A stretch of DNA of 64,000 nucleotides from Vibrio sp. YMD68 (GCF_029958905.1 NZ_CP124614.1:558001-622000), one strand, 5' to 3'; numbered from the stretch's first letter, positions 36,347 to 46,100 are shown. Program-made: numbers and translations. Notes: generated by a model from the sequence alone, not told the origin.

Positions 36347-36844
36347 ATGAAAAACAAAAAGTTCTTAGCTGGCGAAGAAGCCGGTACTTACATCGTTCCT
36401 GAGCAAGTGACTGAAGCAGATATTTTAGATATGGCGCTTAAGCTTGCCCGTGGTCGATTGAGTAAAGGTCGCAAAATTGAACAGCCATCATCGGCGTTCT
36501 CATACCTGCAAACACTGATGCACGAGTATGAGCACGAAGTCTTTGGCGTACTGTTTCTTGATACAAAGCATCGCGTTATTCGATTTGAAGAGCTGTTCAA
36601 AGGCACTTTAGATGCGGCGAGCGTGTATCCAAGGGAAGTAACAAAACGAGCGCTAGAACTTAATGCGGCAGCAGTGATACTGGTTCACAACCATCCATCG
36701 GGTGATCCTGAACCCAGTGAAGCTGATAAACGCATCACTCATCGACTCCGTGACGCCTTGTCACTTGTTGATATTCGAACGCTTGACCATGTCGTGGTCG
36801 CATCCGAGGGCTGCGTTTCGCTTGCCGAACGCGGTTATCTTTAA
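36347..36844 (+). CDS. radC: RadC-family JAB/MPN domain protein
   Basis: A 165-residue protein with the JAMM metal motif HNHPSGDPEPSEAD near residues 105-118 and the ERVFGVLFLDTKHRV-like core (EHEVFGVLFLDTKHRVIRFE). RadC homologues are common on mobile elements next to recombination genes; no enzymatic role is established. The start is the ATG at 36347 after GGAGACTCCT. The stop shares one base with the next ATG. Confidence 0.9.
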   Translation: MKNKKFLAGEEAGTYIVPEQVTEADILDMALKLARGRLSKGRKIEQPSSAFSYLQTLMHEYEHEVFGVLFLDTKHRVIRFEELFKGTLDAASVYPREVTKRALELNAAAVILVHNHPSGDPEPSEADKRITHRLRDALSLVDIRTLDHVVVASEGCVSLAERGYL

Positions 36845-37185
36845 TGAATGGGCGCATTGCCCATTCTCCTTCATCACAAAAGCAGTCCTATCAACACACG
36901 TCATCACAGCTCGAATTTCTATTTGAGTTTGATGATGCCCTAGTCACTTGGTCTGACACGGAAATCTGGCAGTTACGCGAAGGCATTCTATTGGATGCGA
37001 TCCGTGTATTGCTGGACGGTCGTGTCAGTACTCGATTGCGAAAGGATGTGTTGTCGTGGATTCAAAATGACGAATTAACGCCATTTTGCTTTCGTGTTTG
37101 CGCGATGGCTGCGGTTGTCGATCCTGATGTGCTTCGTGATTCCATCATGTGGCTATTAAGACGACATGGTATCCAGCTTGACTAA
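36844..37185 (+). CDS. Conserved ICE protein downstream of radC
   Basis: A 113-residue soluble protein, unrecognised. Trp/Leu-rich helical segments (VTWSDTEIWQLREGILLDAI). It overlaps the radC stop by one base, implying translational coupling. Position corresponds to the s072/s073 part of the SXT backbone. Confidence 0.6.
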   Translation: MNGRIAHSPSSQKQSYQHTSSQLEFLFEFDDALVTWSDTEIWQLREGILLDAIRVLLDGRVSTRLRKDVLSWIQNDELTPFCFRVCAMAAVVDPDVLRDSIMWLLRRHGIQLD

Positions 37186-37191
37186 CGTTCC

Positions 37192-37256
37192 TGCATTAAC
37201 CAAACGGCTCAATGCAGGACCCAAGCTGACTTTTACCACCTGTGGTAGGAGTCGGC
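37192..37256 (+). terminator. Pair of inverted repeats before the primase-like gene
   Basis: CCTGCATT pairs with AATGCAGG around 37190-37220. Then AAGCTGACT with inner ACCAC and GTGGT and AGTCGGCTT around 37224-37258, followed by TTTT. The second could terminate transcription before the gene at 37277, whose AAGGAGG ribosome site is outside the stem, unlike the other leaders. Confidence 0.5.
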
Positions 37257-37276
37257 TTTTTACTTAAGGAGGTTAT

Positions 37277-38350
37277 ATGGCGTTACCTTTACAGATTGAA
37301 ACAGTGAGGCCATATCTTAATGGCCAATGGCTTCAAATACTGGCGGCGTTGGTGCCAGAACTTGATGCCGCTATTGCTCGAAAAGGCCGTCATGTGGCTT
37401 GTCCTGTTCATGGCGGTCGTGATGGCTTTAGGCTGTTCAAAGATGCTGAATATACCGGAGGTGGCGTTTGTAACACCTGCGGGATCTTTCATGATGGTTT
37501 TGAACTGTTGTCTTGGATTAATGGATGGAACTTTGCTCAGTCTATTGAAGCAATCGGCCAAGTTCTATGTATTCAACCCGGACAAATACAAGCGTCTACT
37601 CGGCCAATACCGAGTAACGCTGTTGATTGGAAGGCTAGAAAGCAGGACGAGGACAAAGCGATTATCCATCGCTTGAATCAAACCTGGGGAGAAACGTTAT
37701 CTCTTGCAGATACTCGTGCGCAACCGGTTTGGAACTACTTGCATCGTCGTGGCATTGTGACGCGGCTTCGTCCTGAATGGGATTCGGTGCTGAGGTTTCA
37801 TCCTAACTTGCCTTACCATGATGAAGATGGTCTGTTTATCGATAGCTACCCAGCGCTGCTAGGTAAAATCGTTACTCAGCAAGGGCGTTCGGCCACGTTT
37901 CATCGGATCTACCTAAGTGAAGATGGATTCAAAGCGGGGGTTGAAAAGCCTAAAAAGATGATGCCCATACCAAGTGACAGAACAATCACTGGTGGTGCTA
38001 TTCCGATAGGTGAGCCTGGTGAGGTATTAGGTGTTTCTGAAGGCATCGAAACAGCTCTAGCGGTTACCAGAGCTACGGGACAAACATGTTGGTCGGTTGT
38101 GAATGCAACGCTACTGGCTAGGTTTGAACCACCAAGTAATGTGAAAATGCTGTACATCTGGGCAGATCACGATCTCTCTGAGACCGGCCTGAATGCAGCG
38201 AATGAACTCAAGAAAAAAGCCTGGCAGAAAGGCATTCTGACACAAGTCCTGATCCCTCCGATACCAACGTCACTTGGCGTGAAAAGTTGGGATTGGAATG
38301 ATGTGCTGAATGTTTACGGTGCCATGGGCTTTCCTAAAGTTCATACCTGA
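37277..38350 (+). CDS. Primase-like protein: zinc ribbon plus TOPRIM
   Basis: A 357-residue protein. N-terminal zinc ribbon CPVHGGRDGFRLF with GGGVCNTCG (about 41-70), like the P4-type primase zinc finger; C-terminal TOPRIM block VLGVSEGIETALAVT (about 252-266) and IWADHDLSETG (about 293-303). Catalytic Glu and DxD-like residues are present. It may prime replication of transferred or excised ICE DNA. It starts after AAGGAGG and ends just before a strong terminator, the right edge of the conserved block and left edge of hotspot 3. Confidence 0.8.
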   Translation: MALPLQIETVRPYLNGQWLQILAALVPELDAAIARKGRHVACPVHGGRDGFRLFKDAEYTGGGVCNTCGIFHDGFELLSWINGWNFAQSIEAIGQVLCIQPGQIQASTRPIPSNAVDWKARKQDEDKAIIHRLNQTWGETLSLADTRAQPVWNYLHRRGIVTRLRPEWDSVLRFHPNLPYHDEDGLFIDSYPALLGKIVTQQGRSATFHRIYLSEDGFKAGVEKPKKMMPIPSDRTITGGAIPIGEPGEVLGVSEGIETALAVTRATGQTCWSVVNATLLARFEPPSNVKMLYIWADHDLSETGLNAANELKKKAWQKGILTQVLIPPIPTSLGVKSWDWNDVLNVYGAMGFPKVHT

Positions 38351-38353
38351 TCC

Positions 38354-38377
38354 AAGGGGCTTCGGCCCCTTTTTTTG
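38354..38377 (+). terminator. Rho-independent terminator after the primase-like gene
   Basis: AAGGGGC, TTCG, GCCCCTT, then seven T: a classical hairpin with UUCG loop 4 bp after the stop. Confidence 0.9.
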
Positions 38378-38439
38378 CGCCTTGCATATTTGAAAAAACA
38401 TGGAGAATGAAAAATAGATAACCAATAGGAGAAAAAAAC

Positions 38440-39147
38440 ATGATGGTATTAACCCTTTTAACAAAGCAGACTGATGGCAAGTATACGGTGTACTGGAAGA
38501 CCGGCCTTCGAAGAGGTGGTGAGCTAAAGGTCAATTTAGGTGAGCAATACGACAAGCTACCTGAGCAGCAAAAGCCAATTGCAGCTGAGCTCTATGCGAT
38601 TCATCACCTACTGTCAGTGAAAGAGGTGATGGGGAGTAACCGAAGCGGCAATGGGCTTCAAATCCGAGTCAGTAAAGGTGCCATCAAAAAGTTACAGAAA
38701 CAACGCTCAACTCAGCATTCACTTTACAGCCTGACTAGGTTTTTGCTCACCCGTTACCAGGAAGCACAGATCTCGGTAGAAAAGAGTGACGATTGGCTCT
38801 CATATCTCTTCGAGGAATACAGTGTGGATAATGTTACGGTGAGAGACATCGATGAGGTAATAAATGTTCCGAACATTGGACCTGTCGTGGTGACTCATCA
38901 TGCACTGGATCGGTTTGTGGAACGGCTTTCAGACGGCGTACCTAAGCATCCTTGGAAGGCTTTGTGCTCAAAGCTGCTATGTTCGGGGCTAACTAAAACT
39001 CAGTTGCCAGAAAACGTCGCTATCCAAAAAGCAAAAAAATATGCCCAAGAGGCCGAGTTCTGGCAGCATGTGGGGAGCAAAATGTACTTTGTCATGGTTC
39101 CAAGTTGCTCAATTAAAATTTTGGTTACGGTTATTGCAGTAAAGTGA
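38440..39147 (+). CDS. Hotspot 3 cargo: unrecognised 235-residue protein
   Basis: A soluble 235-residue protein starting after TAGGAG. The first 100 residues (TDGKYTVYWKTGLRRGGELK, AAELYAIHHLL) have an alternating pattern vaguely like RNase H-fold proteins, but the catalytic acids are not evident. A later VVVTHHALDRFVERL motif recalls small nuclease-like or toxin-like domains in mobile elements. I assign no function. It lies between the primase-like gene and traF. Confidence 0.5.
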   Translation: MMVLTLLTKQTDGKYTVYWKTGLRRGGELKVNLGEQYDKLPEQQKPIAAELYAIHHLLSVKEVMGSNRSGNGLQIRVSKGAIKKLQKQRSTQHSLYSLTRFLLTRYQEAQISVEKSDDWLSYLFEEYSVDNVTVRDIDEVINVPNIGPVVVTHHALDRFVERLSDGVPKHPWKALCSKLLCSGLTKTQLPENVAIQKAKKYAQEAEFWQHVGSKMYFVMVPSCSIKILVTVIAVK

Positions 39148-39497
39148 GCTAACGTAGTATTCGAAGTTTCTGAATATTGCTTTATGTGCCAGAAGTAGAC
39201 GTTAGAGGTCTACCTTGAGCACTGATCTGGTCGATTCATCTTTTCCTTTTTTGAACTGCACGATCCATACGTTTTCAGTTTTTCTTTGTGATGGTTGCCT
39301 GAATTTCAAAAATCCTATATATTTTTTAGTGGCGCTAGCCACACTTGCACACGAGTGAAAAACAGCAAATTGACCTGAAAAGGCGTATAGAGAACCCAAT
39401 ATTTACTTAAATTTTAATTATACATACATGGCTTGAGAGATCATGTTGTAATCGTGTGTAGCAATGATTGATAACGGTTAATAACTGTCTCAAGCAT
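39148..39497. other. Intergenic region in hotspot 3
   Basis: About 350 AT-rich bases. A minus-strand frame at 39202-39399 would need a TTG start and has no ribosome site, so I do not call it. No terminator or promoter is clear. Confidence 0.35.
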
Positions 39498-40574
39498 ATG
39501 GATATGTATATGAAAAGTTTAAAACCCATCATTTTTACGGCTCATTCTGAGTTAAAAACAGCAATTCCATCAATAAAGAAAAGCCATTTATACGAAGCGT
39601 TCGCAGCATTTTGCGGCTTTAAAAGCTACGCGGCATTTCAAGTTGCCTCTGAATATAGAGTTGAAAACCTTGAGATCGCAAATAGACAGTGCTTTGAGCG
39701 CTTGCAAGCTTTGGATTTTGATGCAGGTGTTACGCTTCAAGTATGCCAGCGAATCCAGCAAGCTTGGGAGCAATTTAACATTATCTCTTTAGATGATGTT
39801 TATGCATTTTATGCTGAGGCTTCTTTTGAAGAAGCATTAGGTGAAACACGAATGCTAGGTGTTTTAACCTCATTCATAGATGCAAATGACTCAGAAGCGA
39901 TATTGGTTGGTCTTGTTGTAGCTGCGACATTATTGGCTGAATATGAAGGCAATCCGGATAACAGAAGTGGCGAGTTCTGGTATAACAAAAAACTAGCTGG
40001 TCATTCGCTTAATGTAATTCAGTCTGACGTTGCTGAGCAATACCAGAAAATCGTCCCTTATCGAGAGCTTTTAACGCTGGTATTAAAGAAATTTGAAAAC
40101 AGTAATGATGCGGTATTTCCAATTCCTTCATCGTTGAAACCAATCTATGATCAATGTGGTGACGGCCATAGCCACTGCTGGAGTGGCTATTTTTATGATG
40201 ATCCTTATGTTGTGATTGAGGCTATTGGATATGCTTTGCATTGTCATGACGAAGATGAGCCAGTAATCCCAATTAGTTTTTATCTTGATTGGCTAAAAGC
40301 TGAAATGATTGTTGCTCCGTCACGCGAAGGGTTGATTGAAATAATCGAAGCTACGATTAGTGAAACTGAAAAGTGGTTTTGGTATTACGTTGGTCTACAG
40401 GATGATATCGACGTAACCAAAGATTGTTACAGGGCAATCAATGCTGACACTGGTGAAGATTATGATGATTATGGGCCAGCAGTAGCTGTTGGCGATGACG
40501 GTGTAGCGCTTCCAATTATTTCTGACGACTTAAAACTTAAACTAAAAACTGTTGCTCAAAAGCTTATCTCTTAA
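39498..40574 (+). CDS. Hotspot 3 cargo: unrecognised acidic protein with GFxxY/W helical N-terminal motif
   Basis: About 358 residues, acidic, no signal or membrane segment. The N-terminal SIKKSHLYEAFAAFCGFKSY resembles the SIPHTQALDEIAISVGFNHW segment of the hotspot 1 orphan (4537-5124). The remainder, with many Asp and a ETEKWFWYYVGL block, is unrecognised. Start choice is uncertain among ATGs at 39498, 39504 and 39510; no strong ribosome site. Base composition is AT-richer than traF to its right. Confidence 0.5.
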   Translation: MDMYMKSLKPIIFTAHSELKTAIPSIKKSHLYEAFAAFCGFKSYAAFQVASEYRVENLEIANRQCFERLQALDFDAGVTLQVCQRIQQAWEQFNIISLDDVYAFYAEASFEEALGETRMLGVLTSFIDANDSEAILVGLVVAATLLAEYEGNPDNRSGEFWYNKKLAGHSLNVIQSDVAEQYQKIVPYRELLTLVLKKFENSNDAVFPIPSSLKPIYDQCGDGHSHCWSGYFYDDPYVVIEAIGYALHCHDEDEPVIPISFYLDWLKAEMIVAPSREGLIEIIEATISETEKWFWYYVGLQDDIDVTKDCYRAINADTGEDYDDYGPAVAVGDDGVALPIISDDLKLKLKTVAQKLIS

Positions 40575-40655
40575 TCTTTGAGATAAAAGTGATGGCTATG
40601 CTGAGGCTTAGCCTTTCGCTCAAAGCGTAAAATCATATCTTTTGTTCATTAACGT

Positions 40656-40683
40656 TAGCTGTTGTTACTAGTCACAACAGCTA
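40656..40683 (+). promoter_or_regulatory. 10-bp perfect inverted repeat upstream of traF
   Basis: TAGCTGTTGT (40656-40665) and ACAACAGCTA (40674-40683) with an 8-base spacer TACTAGTC. It lies about 95 bp before traF and could be an operator, a terminator for hotspot 3 transcripts or the first hairpin of the traF leader. Confidence 0.5.
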
Positions 40684-40746
40684 GTCAGAAACACACACAA
40701 TTCCTTCATCTATCTGGCCAATCGCTCTTACCGGGATCATTAGCAT

Positions 40747-40776
40747 GTTAGCTCTATGAAATTTTCTGGAGCTGAC
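40747..40776 (+). promoter_or_regulatory. traF leader hairpin covering the Shine-Dalgarno
   Basis: GTTAGCTC (40747-40754) pairs with GAGCTGAC (40769-40776) over eight pairs with one G-U. The 3' arm overlaps the GGAG ribosome site of the ATG at 40778. Confidence 0.6.
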
Positions 40777-40777
40777 A

Positions 40778-41722
40778 ATGAGAACGCCTTTGTTACCTTG
40801 GTTTATCCTATGGGTGACCATCCCAATCATTATTTTCTTTCTATTCATCTTACCCGCCTATGCCAGTGACGAGCCATTCTATCAGCGTGGTCAGGAAGGC
40901 TGGTTTTGGTATCAGGTCATTCCTGAGCCAGCGGAGGCTGAAGAGCTTATTAAGCCGGAATCTGGTGCGGCAGAGTCGAGTCAGAGCGGGCTAAAGCCTT
41001 TCAGTGCTGCCTGGTTTCGTGAGCACATGCAGTCGTTCATGGACAAGGCAATTGATGAGCCGACGAATGAGAACGTCAGAGCCTATCTATATCTCCAGCG
41101 CGTCATGATGGATAAGGGCTCACAGTTTGCTGATGTTAGTCAGCAGGTAGTCATGGGCGATCCAGTTTTGGATGAAATCAGTCGCAGACCCTTGGCTACC
41201 TATGCTGCCAATCGGATGGATCGAGAAGCTGGCGCTCAACGAGATATTGCTTTAGGTGAAGTAGCAAAACGGGCTGGCTTATTCTTCTTCTATCGTTCTG
41301 ATTGCCCTTACTGCCATGCTCAAGCGCCTATCATCGAATCAATGGCTTTGAACTATGGTTTCGAGGTGTTTGCTATTGCAGTCGATGGCTTGCCTTTACC
41401 GGGTGGAGAGTTTCATAATTACAAAGTCGATTCAGGACAAGCTCAATCCTTGTCCGTTACGACTGTCCCTGCCGTGTTCTTAGTTGATCCGCCTAATGTC
41501 ATCACTCCGATTGGCCAAGGCGCAATGAGCCTTGATGAGCTCAATAATCGAATCATTCTTGCAGCCCATCAAGCCGGTTGGATTGACGATCAAACTTACT
41601 ATGCCACCAGACCTGTTCAACCCGGCGTGTCACTCGCGATGTCAGCCCAAGAGCTTAACGAAAAGATATTACAGGACCCTGAGTTCCTTGTTCGCTATCT
41701 GCGTGCACAAGGAGGGTTATAA
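40778..41722 (+). CDS. traF: TraF, thioredoxin-like mating-pair protein
   Basis: A 314-residue exported protein with a hydrophobic N-terminus (about 8-30, ends PAYASDE) and a thioredoxin-like domain carrying CPYC at 176-179. F-type TraF supports pilus assembly and disulfide formation in the periplasm. It is first in the traF-H-G operon and marks the right edge of hotspot 3; traH follows 2 bp later. Confidence 0.92.
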   Translation: MRTPLLPWFILWVTIPIIIFFLFILPAYASDEPFYQRGQEGWFWYQVIPEPAEAEELIKPESGAAESSQSGLKPFSAAWFREHMQSFMDKAIDEPTNENVRAYLYLQRVMMDKGSQFADVSQQVVMGDPVLDEISRRPLATYAANRMDREAGAQRDIALGEVAKRAGLFFFYRSDCPYCHAQAPIIESMALNYGFEVFAIAVDGLPLPGGEFHNYKVDSGQAQSLSVTTVPAVFLVDPPNVITPIGQGAMSLDELNNRIILAAHQAGWIDDQTYYATRPVQPGVSLAMSAQELNEKILQDPEFLVRYLRAQGGL

Positions 41723-41724
41723 CA

Positions 41725-43113
41725 ATGAAAAAAGTATTCCGAGTATCGCTAATCGCCTGTGCGATTGGTTTTTCGTCTATGAGCCAAGCAAGCTTGCAAC
41801 AGGAGATGAACCAGTTATTTGGTTCAATGACCAACAGCACTGCGCCTGGTGTATTCGAGAGTCAGCGGCGTGGCGTTATATCTGGCGGAAGTGTTGTTGT
41901 CCGTAACAGAATCATGAACGAAAACCTCGTCTCTATGGTGCCTCCGTCATTCCAAGCTGGTTGTGGCGGCATTGATATGTTCGCAGGAAGTTTGTCATTT
42001 GTTAATGCTGATCAGTTCGTTCAATTGCTTCGCTCTGTAGCGGCAAATGCCAAAGGGTACGCATTCCAATTGGCGCTCAGTGCTATGTGTGAGAAATGCT
42101 CTCAGCACATGGAGACACTGCAAAAGAAAATCCAGCAGTTGAACGAGTATTTCGGCAATTCCTGTCAAATGGCTCAGGGAGTCGTGAACGATACCCTGGC
42201 TGCTTTTGGTAAAAAGGGGCAAACAGAAGCCAGCATGTTGAGCTCACTTAAAGGGGCTGGAGACGTTTTTACCAGTTGGAGTGAGTCCAATGGTAAGAAC
42301 CCATATGAGAACGCTTCGAGTGTCGCGGCATCAGATGTAAACAGAACGATTAAAGGTAATTTGGTTTGGCGAGCACTGAAACGTCATTCGGCATCAAGCT
42401 GGTTTGCATCGGGGGATGACCGTTTTCTTGAAGCGGTTATGTCGGTGACTGGTTCGATTATCGTTGGTGATTTAGCGAATGCCGCTGATGGCCAAGGTAA
42501 AGCCCCAAAACTGACCAGACTGAATGGCAATAAAGTGACTATTGAGCATTTAATTCATGGCGGTAACGTCGCTATGTACCGATGTGACACAGTGACGCAA
42601 GACGGTTGTTTGAACCCGACAATCACTAACGTGACCCTTACCGGGTTATCAACTCAGGTAGAAAATTTACTTCTTGGTACAGGTTCTAGTAACGGCATTA
42701 TTTTTAAATTTGCTCGAAATACAGGGGCTGCTAGCACCACCGAAAAGGCTTTTATGACCTCGGCTCCCGCGAGCATTGGCGGCATGATTCGAACACTTTC
42801 TGCATTAAATGAAGGGGCCGCTAGGTCTTTTGCTTCACGAGCAGCACCATTTATTGCTGTTGAGATGGCCCGGGCATTGGTTGAAGACATGCTCAACGCA
42901 GCTAGAAGCACATCTGGTGTGGAAGATCATGCCTATGCGAAGTTGTTAACCGAAGACCTTGAACGTGCACGTCGCCAAATCAATGAGGAGTACGCTGCGT
43001 TGCAGCGAAGATACGGCTCAGAGCAAGAATTGCTGGCGCATTTTAACCAGGTGATTCAGACCATTCGCAAACAGCGTTATTACACCGTTAAATCTACGGC
43101 GCTGGGGGAATAG
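41725..43113 (+). CDS. traH: TraH, T4SS mating-pair formation protein
   Basis: A 462-residue exported protein. Signal peptide about 1-23 (ends MSQASLQQ); the conserved-looking CGGIDMFAGSLSFVN near residue 75-90 is typical of TraH. C-terminal coiled-coil (RARRQINEEYAALQRRY). It acts in pilus extension with TraF and TraG. Ribosome site GGAGGG precedes the ATG. Confidence 0.92.
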   Translation: MKKVFRVSLIACAIGFSSMSQASLQQEMNQLFGSMTNSTAPGVFESQRRGVISGGSVVVRNRIMNENLVSMVPPSFQAGCGGIDMFAGSLSFVNADQFVQLLRSVAANAKGYAFQLALSAMCEKCSQHMETLQKKIQQLNEYFGNSCQMAQGVVNDTLAAFGKKGQTEASMLSSLKGAGDVFTSWSESNGKNPYENASSVAASDVNRTIKGNLVWRALKRHSASSWFASGDDRFLEAVMSVTGSIIVGDLANAADGQGKAPKLTRLNGNKVTIEHLIHGGNVAMYRCDTVTQDGCLNPTITNVTLTGLSTQVENLLLGTGSSNGIIFKFARNTGAASTTEKAFMTSAPASIGGMIRTLSALNEGAARSFASRAAPFIAVEMARALVEDMLNAARSTSGVEDHAYAKLLTEDLERARRQINEEYAALQRRYGSEQELLAHFNQVIQTIRKQRYYTVKSTALGE

Positions 43114-43116
43114 GTC

Positions 43117-46100
43117 ATGTGGGAAATCTATTCCATCGGGGATTCGGCTTTTTTAGAGCAGGTCCTGAACGCTGTCGCGATGATCACTGGTACAGGCGAT
43201 TTTACTTCAATGGTTCGGATTGGCTTGCTCATTGGGGTATTGATGGTCTCTGTTCAGGCCTTAATGCAAGGCGGTCGTGGGATTAACTTTCAACACGTTT
43301 TAGTCTCATGGCTAGTCTTTGCAACCATGTTTGGACCCAGTACCCGAGTGAGCATTGAGGATGCGTACACGGGACAAGTTCGAGTGGTTGATAATGTGCC
43401 CATCGGTGTTGCTGCCGCAGGCAGTACGATTTCGACTGTTGGCTTTCAAATCACGCGATTGTTTGAAACTGCGTTCTCAACTCCCGCCATGACGGAATAC
43501 GGCTTTGCATCCAGTTTACAGTCACTGATTAAAGTGAGAAAACAGGTGATGGATCGCTCTGGGTTGGGTGATGCAAATCGTGTCGGTGGCTCAGATATCG
43601 AGCAATCGTGGTTTAACTATATCAAAGAATGCACCTTGATTGGCATCGACATCGGCCAAAAGAACCTAGATCAGGTGCTGAGTGATCCTAACCCGATGAC
43701 TGCGATTAGGTTTGATTCGCGCATATATGGCACACGCATCATGCTCAGTGGTAGCAGTAGCGATCTGGACTGCACCGATGCCTATAGCCAACTGAAACTC
43801 ATGACAGAATCAACCTTCATTCCAAGGCTTAAACAGGTTTTGTCAGCCTCATTGGGGACTTCGTCAGCAACGGATACTGATGACGTGATCCGAAATGCAC
43901 TGAATAACCTTGGTTTGGCTTCAGTTAACACTCAAGAGTACATGACCGCGTCGGTGCTTTTGCCTATTTATGAGCAAAGCGTGACAGGCAAGTATATGGA
44001 TGATCAAGCTTTCACCGCAGCCGTCATGGTTAACCAAGCGATTGAGCAGCGCAATACGCAATGGGCGGCGGAGCAGACCCTGTTCCAAAGTATCGTTCGT
44101 CCGATGATGACGTTTTTTGAGGGGTTCATTTACGCCATCACCCCATTGATGGCCTTTGTGATTGCCCTTGGCCAAATCGGGATGCGAATGGCCGGGAAGT
44201 ACTTGTTAATCCTGCTTTGGATTCAACTTTGGATGCCTGTCATGGCCATCATTAACCTATATATCCATTTAACTGTTGCTGGGAAAATGTCGGCTCTTGA
44301 TGCCTTTGCAGGTACAGAAGTGCCATCTTTTGCTGGGATGATGCAGATGGATTCAGTGCTGCAAACCTGGATAGCTACTGGCGGCATGTTGGCGTCGAGT
44401 GTTCCGGCGATTTCGCTCATGCTCGTGTATGGCTCAGCAATAACCGCTACCCACTTGGCTGGACGTCTTCAAAACGGTGATGCCATTGATGAAAAGATGG
44501 CAAGTCCAGATGTCGCGAAAAATGCCCCGGTGATGCAATCACAGTCAATGTTCCAAAATTCAGCCCTCACTGGTTCTGCTATGACCGGCGCGTCAAACCT
44601 ACTTAGCAGTTTCTCTGTCGGAAATGCGGTGGGTTCAATGGTCGGCTCTGCAAAAGAATCCATGACTCAGGCAACTCAAGCCTTTAGCCGTCAAGTTGGC
44701 AATACCATGAGCCGAACTTTTGGTGAAAAGCTAAGTTACGACAACCTTTCTTCGGTTGGACGTCAGATTGGTTCTTCTAATTCCGCATCTAGCGCCGTTG
44801 TTAATCAGGTCACTGATGACCTGCAAACACGGTATGGTTTCGGAGACGATAAAAAAGACGCTGTACGTGGCTTGGTATCGGGCGTGTTATCGGGAGGCCT
44901 TAGGGTCGGTGGAGATGGAACCATTACAAATACCGGTGATAAAGAAGTAGCAGATAAAGGGTTCTTGGGAAGATTACTTGGTACAGGGGGGAATGACTCT
45001 CCACAAGGTAACCTACCAGGAGTGGATAAGCCTGAATCATCAAGAGTGCCAAAAATATCACGGTTACGAGCAGGCTTGGATTTAGGTGGTAACTTTAGTG
45101 GCCAAGTTGAGTCGTCAGAGGGCAGTTCTCGGTCAACGACCGCAAATACGCTCACTGGGGAGATGCAAAGCTTGGCATCAAGTGATTCACGACGTGCTGA
45201 GTATCGCGATGCAATGGTTAAGGACCTTTCAGATTCAAGACGTTCTGGCGTTGAGATGTCGTTGTCTAACCAAGACTATCAGTCACTTCAGAGTTCAGCA
45301 CAAGACGTTGTCACGGCATCAAACCGCTTTAGTGAGCTTGATCAGGCCAGCTACAGTCTATCAGGACAAAGAAATACTGATGGTGCGACGTTAACCCGAT
45401 TAGCGGCGGATAATCCTGAAGTCATGGATTATTTAGGTCGCTATATGAACCAGCATGTTGAAGCCGGTAACCGATTACGTGAAAACCTTCCAATTTATCA
45501 GCGCTTGCTACCTGATGATAATCAGGCGTATGTGGCCGCAGCTATGGAGTCTTTAACCTATAGCAACTCCTCAACGCCCGCTGAACGAGACAATGATTAT
45601 CAAGCAGCAATGACTGTTATGGCCATGGCTACTGGAGCCGATTTACGATCAATTCAACCGCGCTCAAATGAAGGCTTGTCATCAGCTGCACCTACTTTTG
45701 GTGGCACTCAAAGCCAAGTGGAATCGGGGGTATTGGGCGGCTACGAGGATGCTGCTACTGTTCAAACGCAGTTCAATTCGGCTCAATCTGCTTACCAAAC
45801 CAATCTGTCTGGTGTAGATGGACAGCTGAATGCGCATCAGCAACAAGCCAAGCAGGCCGTAGCTTCTGACACAAGCACCTATCAATCTGGACTAAACAGT
45901 GAAGCTGGCTCTCAGTGGCGATCTCGCATTATGGCTGATGATAGTGGAGTTTCTGGTGCTGAAATGTTCTTCAACAGCGCCAGTGCTATTGGTGATTTCA
46001 GTGGCAAGCATACTGATGCAGCACTGCATACCTTGAATCACTTTGGCGAAGACTATGAGAGTTACAAAGAACAAGCGCTTGAAGATCCTGGCTCACGAGG

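Noticed and set aside
39202..39399. Minus-strand 65-residue ORF in hotspot 3
   Set aside because: Needs a TTG start, no ribosome site, no recognisable sequence.
39468..39497. TTG start for the hotspot 3 acidic protein
   Set aside because: Downstream ATGs at 39498-39510 are more plausible; no site supports the TTG.
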